Positions 1 to 5,666 of a stretch of DNA of 5,666 bases are shown here, in pieces; the first letter of the stretch is position 1, and the number at the start of each line of letters is the position of its first letter. The stretch is from the NCBI GenBank assembly GCA_020352575.1, contig CP070681.1, positions 171,858 through 177,523 on the forward strand, written 5' to 3'. The stretch comes from Acidimicrobiia bacterium (lineage in GTDB: Bacteria > Actinomycetota > Acidimicrobiia > Spongiisociales > JAENVV01). The position numbers and the translations under genes are program-made. Under the pieces are notes generated by a model. The model did no database searches. It was given only the letters and a program-made list of their open reading frames with translations, and was not told the origin of the DNA.

Positions 1-1127
1 TCGTCGACCTCTACTCGGAGAGCGACTCGTTCCCGTACTCCCGGAACGCCATCATCGACCGCCTCCCGTTCCAGACGACGTTGGCGGCGAACCTCCCCAA
101 CAACTTCAACTACATCCGCAACGCCGCCAAGGCGACGGTGGACGCCGAGAACGGCGATGTGACGGTGTACGTCGTGGACGACACAGACCCGATCGTGAAG
201 GCGCAGCGGCAGATCTTCCCCGACGTGTTCGTCCCGATGGAGGAGATGCCCGACGGCGTGCGCGACCACATCCGCTACCCCGAGGACCTGTTCCGGGTGC
301 AGTCGGACATGTTCGCCGAGTTCCACGTGACCGACCCGCAGGCGTTCTACCTGTCCGACGACGCGTGGGCCATTCCGCCCGATCCCTCTGAGATCAACGT
401 GCAGGGCCAGACCACCCAGGTCCTCCGTGGCGACGTCTTCAACCCGACGGCGGCCGACCCGATGGTGCCGTACTACCTCCTCATGGCCCTCCCGGAGGAG
501 GACGAGGAGTCGTACCTCATCATGCAGCCGTTCAATCCGGCCGAACGCCCGGTGATGTCGGCCTTCCTGGTCGCCAAGTCCGACCCGGAGGAGTACGGCG
601 AGCTCATCGTGTTCCGCCTCCCACGCGGTGCTTCGGTCTCCGGTCCGGACCAGGTGGCGACGCTCATCCAGCAGGACCCCGACGTCTCGGCCCAGATCAC
701 GCTGTGGAGCCAGCAGGGCTCCCGCGTGGACCGGGGCAACCTCCTCGTCATCCCGGTGGAGGAGTCGCTGCTCTACGTCCAGCCGCTCTACTTGTCGGGC
801 GAGCAGGCCCCGTTCCCGGAGATGGAACGTGTCGTCGTCGCATATGGCGATCAGATCGTCATGGAGCCGACGCTGGAGCAGGCGCTCGTCCGACTCTTCG
901 GGGACCTCTCCGGAACGGTCGATCCCGGTGACGAGCCCGTCGACGATGACGAACCCTCCGACCCGGCCGACGAGCCCACCGATGAGGTGGTGGGTGAGCT
1001 CGCCGATGTCGTGGCGCTCTTCGAGGAGGCCGACGCGGCCCTGCAGGCCGGCGACCTGGGCGAGTACCAGGCCAAGGTGGAAGAGGCCCGAGCCCTGCTC
1101 GAGGCACTCCTCGCCCAGCAGCCCTAG
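1..1127 (+). CDS. UPF0182 (COG1615) family membrane protein, C-terminal part (5' end outside window)
   Basis: The reading frame is open from base 3, so the start lies upstream; 374 residues are visible, ending in TAG at 1125-1127. The family is recognised from its conserved C-terminal block: FPYSRNAIIDRLPF near the edge, then NYIRNAAKATVDA, a DPIVKAQRQIFPD segment, and RYPEDLF (273-293) followed by VQSDMFAEFHV. Later segments (PYYLLMALP, AFLVAKSDPEEYGEL, GNLLVIPVEESLLYVQPLYL) follow the usual family order. Full-length members are roughly 900-1000 residues, with several N-terminal membrane helices and a large domain outside the membrane; only that soluble domain is seen here. It ends in a very acidic Asp/Glu/Pro linker (about 918-990) and a charged Ala/Glu-rich helix. 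An internal TTG at 81 is not a real start because conserved family sequence precedes it. The biochemical function of the family is unknown to me. Family assignment is confident. Confidence 0.93.
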   Translation, partial: VDLYSESDSFPYSRNAIIDRLPFQTTLAANLPNNFNYIRNAAKATVDAENGDVTVYVVDDTDPIVKAQRQIFPDVFVPMEEMPDGVRDHIRYPEDLFRVQSDMFAEFHVTDPQAFYLSDDAWAIPPDPSEINVQGQTTQVLRGDVFNPTAADPMVPYYLLMALPEEDEESYLIMQPFNPAERPVMSAFLVAKSDPEEYGELIVFRLPRGASVSGPDQVATLIQQDPDVSAQITLWSQQGSRVDRGNLLVIPVEESLLYVQPLYLSGEQAPFPEMERVVVAYGDQIVMEPTLEQALVRLFGDLSGTVDPGDEPVDDDEPSDPADEPTDEVVGELADVVALFEEADAALQAGDLGEYQAKVEEARALLEALLAQQP

Positions 1128-1167
1128 ACGGGGTTGAACCAGGGTTCGCGGACGTCGACCGGTTCGG

Positions 1168-3210
1168 TCACATCTCGACGCGAGCAGTGTCCCGACGGAA
1201 CAAGGCCGCGATGTCCGTGCCGTCGAGCTCTTCTGCGAAACGGCGCCCATCCCACACGGCGTGCGCAATGGTCCCGGGCGCGTCGGCATCGCCGACGGTG
1301 CGGACCGACCGGAGTCCTCGATCGTTCCATTCGTCGGCCCGGTCCGTGAGGCGATCGGCGAGCGAACGGTCCGCGGTCCGACTCGTGACCAGGACGAGCG
1401 CGTCGGCATCGAGTTGGGAGGACTCGCCCATCACCACGTCCTCGATCCGGACGGTTCCGTCGGACGCACCAGTCACGACGGTGAACGGATGGAGGTGGAC
1501 GCCCACCTCCCGCAGCCGACGGTGTACCCGTCGCTGCTCCATGGTGAGTTCGGTCCACGGTGAGACCTCGGCGGCGGAGGTGAGCAGGTGGACCTCGCAT
1601 CCCACCCTGGCCAGGTGCTCGGCGATCGCACCGCCGAGGTAGAAGTGGTCATCGTCCAAGAGCACCACACGACCGGATGGGAGGGTGCCGGCGAGGATGT
1701 CATCCGGGGTGAGGAGGGCAATACCTTCGAGTGGGAGGGGAAAGCGGTGGAATGTGCCGATTCCGTCGGCTCGCCAACGGGCCCCGGTGGCCACGGCGAT
1801 GTGCTCGAACCCATGGGCGAGCGCCTCGTCGACATCCATCTCGCTCTCGAGGAACCACTCCACGTTCGGGAGCCGGTCGATCTGTTCGAGTCGGTAGTCG
1901 ACGACCCGCCGCCATGAGCCGAGTCCGGGGAGCGCGGCTTCGAGGTGGGCGCGACCGCCGAGCTGGCGAGTCCTCTCGGTGAGCACGACCTCGCAGCCCC
2001 GCTTGCCCGCGCTCATCGCTGCTTCCAGGCCCGCCGGGCCCCCACCGACCACCAGCACCTTGGCCCGGTGGGGCCGGAGCCGCTCGGGGTGCCAGCTGCG
2101 CCGCCATTCCTCTCCCATGGCCGGGTTCTGGGTGCAGCGGATCGGTGACATGGTCCAGTCGCCCGACACGCAGATGTTGCAGCCGATGCACTCTCGGATC
2201 GCCGATTCGTCCCCCTCGGCGACCTTGTTGGGGAGGAAGGGATCGGCGATCGAGGGTCGGGCCGCTCCGATGAAGTCGAGCACGCCCTGCCGCACCATTC
2301 GGCGCATCGTGGCGGGCGAGGTGAACCTCCCGACCCCGACGACCGGCTTGGAGGTGTGCTCCTTGAGCCCGGCGACGTATGCCTCCTGACCGCCCTCGGG
2401 CCCGAACCGCGCCGTCACGGAGTCGTCGGACCATTGGCCGAGCATGAAATCCCACACGTCCGGGAGATCGCCGATCGTGTCGAGGAGCTCCTCCATGTGC
2501 TCACGGGTCGTTCCGCCGTCGCCGTACAGCTCGTCGACTGCGATCCGACAGGCAACGGCACCCCGGCCGTCCACCTCCTCGAGTGTGTCCTCGAGGACCT
2601 CGGTTAGGAGGCGGGCGCGGTTGGCCAGCGACCCGCCGTAGCCGTCTGTGCGCCGGTTGTACCGCGGAGAGAGGAAGTGCTGGAGGGTGCTGAGCGAGTG
2701 ACCGGCGTAGACGTAGACGATGTCGTACCCGGCCTCGAGTGCACGTCGGACGGCCGCCCGGTGCCACGAACGGAGGTCGGCGATGTCGTCGAGCGTCATG
2801 CCCCGTGCCTGGATGGGCCCGGGCCGGGTGAGGGCTTGCGACGACGGCCCCATCGGCGCGACGCGTGAGCGCAGGTTCGCCACCGACATGCCGTTGTGGA
2901 CGAGTTCGATGGCGGCGAGCGCGCCGTGCTCGTGGATGGCGTCGACGACGAGGCGGTGGCCCGGGAGGTCGGCCTCGTCCCAGATGCGGCCCTCGACGTA
3001 GGGCGTGGTCTCGGACGAGGGGTGGATCTCCACCTCTTCGGTGGAGACGACCGCCCAGCCGCCCTCGGCCTTCATGCCGCGCATCGCAGCGAGCATCGAG
3101 GGATCCCGGTGGCCCATCCCGTTGCAGTGGGGGACCTGCCAGAAGCGGTTGCGGGCCACGAGGGGGCCGATCGGCACCGGGTCGAGGAGGAGGTCACCCA
3201 TCCCGAGCAC
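1168..3210 (-). CDS. Trimethylamine/dimethylamine/histamine dehydrogenase-family iron-sulfur flavoprotein (amine dehydrogenase, substrate uncertain)
   Basis: 680 residues, full length for the family. Known members oxidatively cleave amines and pass electrons from FMN through a 4Fe-4S cluster, typically to electron-transferring flavoprotein; they are cytoplasmic. Residues 7-335 form an old-yellow-enzyme-type TIM barrel. In VPHCNGMG, Cys29 matches the cysteine covalently bound to FMN (Cys30 of trimethylamine dehydrogenase); YVYAGH supplies Tyr168 and His171, and Arg222 is conserved. Cys341, Cys344, Cys347 and Cys359 are the 4Fe-4S ligands. GGGPAG (389-394) starts the C-terminal dinucleotide-binding module. 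The substrate pocket differs from trimethylamine dehydrogenase: Glu59 replaces Tyr60 and Asp351 replaces Trp355, while Trp260 is kept. This is closer to histamine dehydrogenase, so trimethylamine is an unlikely substrate. GTG at 3210 is the longest start; ATG at 3201 (677 residues) fits the family N-terminus equally well, and neither has a clear ribosome binding site. No etfAB or amine transporter lies in the window. Confidence 0.93.
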   Translation of the reverse strand: MLGMGDLLLDPVPIGPLVARNRFWQVPHCNGMGHRDPSMLAAMRGMKAEGGWAVVSTEEVEIHPSSETTPYVEGRIWDEADLPGHRLVVDAIHEHGALAAIELVHNGMSVANLRSRVAPMGPSSQALTRPGPIQARGMTLDDIADLRSWHRAAVRRALEAGYDIVYVYAGHSLSTLQHFLSPRYNRRTDGYGGSLANRARLLTEVLEDTLEEVDGRGAVACRIAVDELYGDGGTTREHMEELLDTIGDLPDVWDFMLGQWSDDSVTARFGPEGGQEAYVAGLKEHTSKPVVGVGRFTSPATMRRMVRQGVLDFIGAARPSIADPFLPNKVAEGDESAIRECIGCNICVSGDWTMSPIRCTQNPAMGEEWRRSWHPERLRPHRAKVLVVGGGPAGLEAAMSAGKRGCEVVLTERTRQLGGRAHLEAALPGLGSWRRVVDYRLEQIDRLPNVEWFLESEMDVDEALAHGFEHIAVATGARWRADGIGTFHRFPLPLEGIALLTPDDILAGTLPSGRVVLLDDDHFYLGGAIAEHLARVGCEVHLLTSAAEVSPWTELTMEQRRVHRRLREVGVHLHPFTVVTGASDGTVRIEDVVMGESSQLDADALVLVTSRTADRSLADRLTDRADEWNDRGLRSVRTVGDADAPGTIAHAVWDGRRFAEELDGTDIAALFRRDTARVEM

Positions 3211-3214
3211 GCTA
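3209..3214 (-). promoter_or_regulatory. Candidate -10 element (TAGCGT) for a leaderless amine dehydrogenase transcript
   Basis: On the minus strand TAGCGT fits the actinobacterial TANNNT -10 pattern and is followed by seven bases and then ATG at 3201. That is the spacing expected if transcription starts at the A of the start codon, and it would explain the missing ribosome binding site. It would also rule out GTG 3210 as the start, since that codon overlaps the hexamer. No good -35 match lies at 16-18 bp, and such a short pattern arises often by chance. Confidence 0.2.
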
Positions 3215-3348
3215 CGCAGGTGTGTCGTTGCGCGCCGCCAAGTTGCTGGAGGTCAGGTTCCCATGAGCCCGACCGCCGGCCAATGCCCGATGTCGGCGAT
3301 CACGGTGGCCGACCATGCGACCGGGGAGACCTTGGTCCCTGCGTACTG
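3211..3348. promoter_or_regulatory. Divergent intergenic region between amine dehydrogenase and aminotransferase genes
   Basis: This 138-bp gap is the only sizeable non-coding stretch and separates two divergent genes, so promoters for both must lie here or overlap the gene starts. Third-position GC of the open plus-strand frame drops in the part upstream of 3349, consistent with non-coding DNA. I see no convincing -35/-10 pair for the plus-strand gene and no long inverted repeat that would mark an operator. The regulatory role is inferred from layout. Confidence 0.5.
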
Positions 3349-4518
3349 ATGCGTAGGCTCGGCGAGTTGCCCGCTTCCCAGTTCACACTGCCACCAGGGG
3401 CCATGGGACCCGACCCCGACCGCCTCCAGCCGCTCTTCGGAGCGGGAGGCGACCTCCTGCCCCTGTGGGTCGCCGAGCCGTACCTCCCCATCGCCCCGCC
3501 GATCGTGGAGGCGCTCCGCGATCGTGCTGCAACCCCGTGGTACGGCTACGAGCAACGCTCCGAGCGGCTCGCCTCGGCGTTCTGGGCATGGACCGAGGAG
3601 CGCCACGGGTGGGGTGGTGACGGCCTGGTCGCCTCGGTGAGCCCGAGCGTCGGTACCTCGATCGGCGCCTTGCTCGAACTCCGCACCGAGCCGGGCGATG
3701 GGGTGATCCTCCAATCGCCGGTGTTCACCGATTTCAAACCCCTCGTCGTGTCGGCGGGTCGGCGAGTGGTGAAGAACCCGCTCGTCCTCGACGGCGACCG
3801 CTACCGCATGGACCTCGAGGGGCTCGAGGAGTCCGTCGCCGACGCCTCCTGCAGGGCCCTCATCCTCTGCAATCCGCACAACCCGGTTGGACGGTCCTGG
3901 ACCAGGGATGAACTGCGCGCCGTTGCCGAGGTCTGCGCGGCGAACGAGGTCTTCGTGATCGCCGACGAGATCCACGCCGACCTCACGTTGCCCGGCCACG
4001 CGTTCACGCCGTTCGCCGAGGTCGCTCCGGAGGGGGGCTGGGCGGCCCTGCATGGCCCGATCAAGACGTTCGGCCTGGCCGGCGTGTGCGACAGCCTCCT
4101 CGTCACCTCCGACTCCTCGGTCGTCGACGACTACCGGGCGATGAGTTCCCGCCTCCACCTCACCCGCAACCAGGTGTTCTCGCTGGCGGCGTTCGAGGCT
4201 GCGTACACCAGGGGCGGCCCGTGGGTGGATGAGCTCTTGGCGTTGGTGCAGCGGAACCATGCTGCGCTCGTCCGGGGACTGCCGGTGGAGATCGCCGTCA
4301 CGCCCCTCGAGGCGACCTACCTGGGTTGGCTCGACCTGCGCGGCCTCGGCCTCGAGGTCCCCGAGATCGTGGATTGGCTCGGGACGAAGGCCCGGGTCGC
4401 GATGAGTCCGGGACATTGGTTCGGGCGGGAAGGTGCCGGGTTCGCCCGCATGACGCTCGCAGTGCCCGAGGACTGGATCGCCGAGGCGATCGAGCGCATC
4501 TCGTCTGCCATCGCCTGA
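3349..4518 (+). CDS. PLP-dependent class I/II aminotransferase, MalY/PatB (C-S beta-lyase-like) subgroup
   Basis: 389 residues, normal for fold-type I PLP enzymes of this subgroup, which are either cystathionine/cysteine-S-conjugate beta-lyases or aminotransferases. Landmarks in order are LPLWVAEP (37-44, the usual LPLWVADMDF position), WYGYEQRSERL (64-74), ERHGW (84-88), SPVFTDF (123-129), NPHNPVG (175-181), ADEIHADL with PLP-pyridine Asp206, IKTFGLAG with Schiff-base Lys239, and GAGFARMTLAVP with carboxylate-binding Arg367. Two positions are unusual: Phe125 where relatives normally have the PLP-stacking Tyr, and Pro-Ile before the lysine where Ser is typical. The frame is open upstream to 2896, but that stretch lies antisense to the amine dehydrogenase. 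ATG 3283 would add 22 residues with poor third-position GC, so ATG 3349 is preferred; ATG 3403 is also possible. No clear Shine-Dalgarno is seen. It diverges from the amine dehydrogenase gene. Lyase or transaminase cannot be decided from sequence. Confidence 0.88.
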   Translation: MRRLGELPASQFTLPPGAMGPDPDRLQPLFGAGGDLLPLWVAEPYLPIAPPIVEALRDRAATPWYGYEQRSERLASAFWAWTEERHGWGGDGLVASVSPSVGTSIGALLELRTEPGDGVILQSPVFTDFKPLVVSAGRRVVKNPLVLDGDRYRMDLEGLEESVADASCRALILCNPHNPVGRSWTRDELRAVAEVCAANEVFVIADEIHADLTLPGHAFTPFAEVAPEGGWAALHGPIKTFGLAGVCDSLLVTSDSSVVDDYRAMSSRLHLTRNQVFSLAAFEAAYTRGGPWVDELLALVQRNHAALVRGLPVEIAVTPLEATYLGWLDLRGLGLEVPEIVDWLGTKARVAMSPGHWFGREGAGFARMTLAVPEDWIAEAIERISSAIA

Positions 4519-4557
4519 CCAGTAGGCAGGGGGGAGGCCCGCAGGCCGGGGCGCTGA

Positions 4558-5666
4558 TCAGCGAGTGTCGCCGAGCCAGGTCCAACCGGTCGGGCGGCAG
4601 CCGCAGGAGTCGTACCCGAAGACTTCGACCTCCGAACACCACTTCTTCCAGAAGCCCACTTGGAGGCCCGCGCCGAACGGCACCACGACGAGCTGGGGGT
4701 TCATCTGTTGGCCGACGACCTGGTCCTTGGCGGTGTCGAAGGCGACTTCGCCGGGGGTCTGCATGAGTTCCCGGACGCGCCGCGGATCGAAGTTCGACGC
4801 CGGGATCTTGTTGCGGGCCGCCCACTTGAGGTAGTCCCAACCGGCCCCGGTGCCGACGTCCTTGACGACTGACTTGATCCCCTTGGAGATCGATGGGCCG
4901 AGGGAGACGTCGAAGTCCCACCCGGTCGCGTTGTTGGAGGCCCAGACCTGGGGGATGTCGGCGGCGTGGGGTGCGCCCCACAGATACCCGACGAAGATCG
5001 ATGACTCGCCACCGAGCGCGAGGCCGGCACGGTGCGACTGGCTCTCGAGCGTCAGCCACTTCCCGGAGCACCGACACACGAACTGCACGTACGAGAACTC
5101 CTTGCCCCACCCGAAGATCCCTCCGGTGGTCCAGCCGTACAGCCACCACTCCCCACAGGGGCAGCAGAGGGGGTCCTCGTCGATCTCCTCGCCGTAGGGG
5201 GTCGGGTCGGGTGGCGGCGCGGTCGGAGGTGTACCCCCGGTGGTTGGGGGATCCTCCCCACCGCCGTCATCCCCACCGGTCGGCGGTGGGGGAGGTGTGG
5301 GCGTGGCGGCTCCCATGCACGCGTCGTAGGCGGCTTTGGCAGCAGCGGCTGCTGCACAGGCCGACGCTGCCTCAGCCTCCGCCGAGGTTGCCTCGGCGCA
5401 CGCCTCGGCAGCGGCTGCCTCAGCTTCTGAGAGTTGGGCGTCGAGGCGTTCGAGCTTCGCCTTCGCCGCTGCGTCCTTGGCGCGCATGTCCTCCCTGAAC
5501 TCGGCCGTGTCGGCGTTCCGCCAGGCGTCCTCGACCTCCTCGGCGGACAGCTCGCCCGACTGGTAGCGGTCCCAGAGCTCTCCGAGTGCCATGCGCCGCA
5601 TGTGGAGGTCGCGTTGGGTGATCCTGGTGTCGGGTCGTCCGGCCTCCTCGATCCATCCGCCGTCGT
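4558..5666 (-). CDS. Unrecognised modular protein: Ala-rich helix, Pro/Gly linker, Cys/Trp-rich C-terminal domain (probably 5'-partial)
   Basis: I do not recognise this protein. The first in-window ATG is at 5601 (347 residues; numbering below starts there). The frame stays open to the window edge for 21 more codons with high third-position GC, and neither ATG 5601 nor ATG 5592 has a ribosome binding site, so the true start probably lies outside. Residues 1-40 are charged and helical (ELWDRYQSGELSAEEVEDAW). Residues 41-96 are an Ala/Glu-rich probable coiled coil with Cys68, Cys82 and Cys95. Residues 98-144 are a Pro/Gly/Asp/Thr linker. Residues 146-347 are a compact domain with eight cysteines (CCPC at 146-149, CRC at 176-178, Cys322, CGC at 333-335), many tryptophans and glycine-rich, probably beta, segments such as GGESSIFVGYLWGAP. 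No signal peptide or membrane helix is visible, but the N-terminus is missing. A surface, secreted or structural role is possible but unproven. It converges with the aminotransferase gene. Confidence 0.8.
   Translation of the reverse strand, partial: DGGWIEEAGRPDTRITQRDLHMRRMALGELWDRYQSGELSAEEVEDAWRNADTAEFREDMRAKDAAAKAKLERLDAQLSEAEAAAAEACAEATSAEAEAASACAAAAAAKAAYDACMGAATPTPPPPPTGGDDGGGEDPPTTGGTPPTAPPPDPTPYGEEIDEDPLCCPCGEWWLYGWTTGGIFGWGKEFSYVQFVCRCSGKWLTLESQSHRAGLALGGESSIFVGYLWGAPHAADIPQVWASNNATGWDFDVSLGPSISKGIKSVVKDVGTGAGWDYLKWAARNKIPASNFDPRRVRELMQTPGEVAFDTAKDQVVGQQMNPQLVVVPFGAGLQVGFWKKWCSEVEVFGYDSCGCRPTGWTWLGDTR
5167..5313 (-). other. Low-complexity DNA encoding a Pro/Gly/Thr/Asp-rich interdomain linker
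   Basis: This stretch encodes about 49 residues made almost only of Pro, Gly, Thr, Asp, Glu and Ala, with a run of five prolines and clusters such as GGDDGGGEDPP. It separates the Ala-rich helix from the Cys/Trp-rich domain of the unrecognised protein. The composition predicts a flexible, disordered, negatively charged spacer, and the C/G homopolymer-like tracts could make its length variable between strains. Confidence 0.7.

Noticed and set aside
1157..1169. Hairpin GACCG-GTT-CGGTC between the convergent genes ending at 1127 and 1168
   Set aside because: The stem is only 5 bp, overlaps a stop codon, and no T tract follows on either strand; it is too weak to call a terminator.
1700..2455. 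Minus-strand open frame of 251 codons overlapping the amine dehydrogenase gene in another frame
   Set aside because: The translation is Arg/Gly/Pro-rich without motifs, while the same strand in the other frame carries the Fe-S cysteines and dinucleotide-binding loop.
2896..3348. Upstream extension of the plus-strand aminotransferase frame
   Set aside because: Most of it runs antisense to conserved N-terminal sequence of the amine dehydrogenase, third-position GC falls just before 3349, and family members start close to the preferred ATG.
3253..4416. Minus-strand open frame of 387 codons antisense to the aminotransferase gene
   Set aside because: It is the shadow of a strongly motif-supported gene on the plus strand in GC-rich DNA; its translation is dominated by Arg/Gly/Glu/His with no recognisable domain.
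4536..4547. Hairpin GGCC-CGCA-GGCC between the convergent genes ending at 4518 and 4558
   Set aside because: A 4-bp stem without a T tract is expected often by chance at this GC content.
4298..5149. Minus-strand open frame of 283 codons spanning the end of the aminotransferase and the right-hand gene
   Set aside because: It crosses two better-supported genes, is very Arg/Pro-rich, and shows no domain.
5308..5478. Ala-codon-rich stretch considered as a tandem DNA repeat
   Set aside because: The repetition is in amino-acid composition only; codons and residue order vary and no fixed repeat unit can be defined.

Overview
The window is GC-rich and densely coding. Its codons favour G or C at the third position and it uses some non-ATG starts. 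Together with a UPF0182-type membrane protein, this suggests a high-GC actinobacterium, possibly an acidimicrobial or nocardioid-like lineage. That assignment is inference; no rRNA or tRNA gene is present to anchor it.

Four genes alternate in strand. (1) Bases 1-1127 (+) hold the C-terminal part of a UPF0182/COG1615 integral membrane protein whose membrane-spanning half lies outside the window. (2) Bases 1168-3210 (-) encode a complete iron-sulfur flavoprotein of the trimethylamine/dimethylamine/histamine dehydrogenase family. Its covalent-FMN cysteine, catalytic Tyr/His pair, 4Fe-4S cysteines and dinucleotide-binding loop are all visible. (3) Bases 3349-4518 (+) encode a PLP-dependent class I/II aminotransferase of the MalY/PatB (C-S lyase-like) subgroup. 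(4) Bases 4558-5666 (-) encode an unrecognised protein that probably runs off the right edge: an Ala-rich helix with spaced cysteines, a Pro/Gly linker, and a Cys- and Trp-rich C-terminal domain.

Genes 1/2 and 3/4 converge across gaps of about 40 bp. Genes 2/3 diverge from a gap of about 140 bp, the only sizeable non-coding stretch and the likely site of both promoters. No two neighbours share a strand, so each seems to be its own transcription unit within the window. The amine dehydrogenase and the PLP enzyme could both serve amine or amino-acid nitrogen metabolism, but only their shared divergent promoter region supports that.

The most interesting points are the acidic substrate pocket of the amine dehydrogenase, which argues against trimethylamine as substrate, and the unrecognised modular Cys-rich protein at the right end. 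I found no CRISPR array, mobile element, RNA gene or clear defence system.
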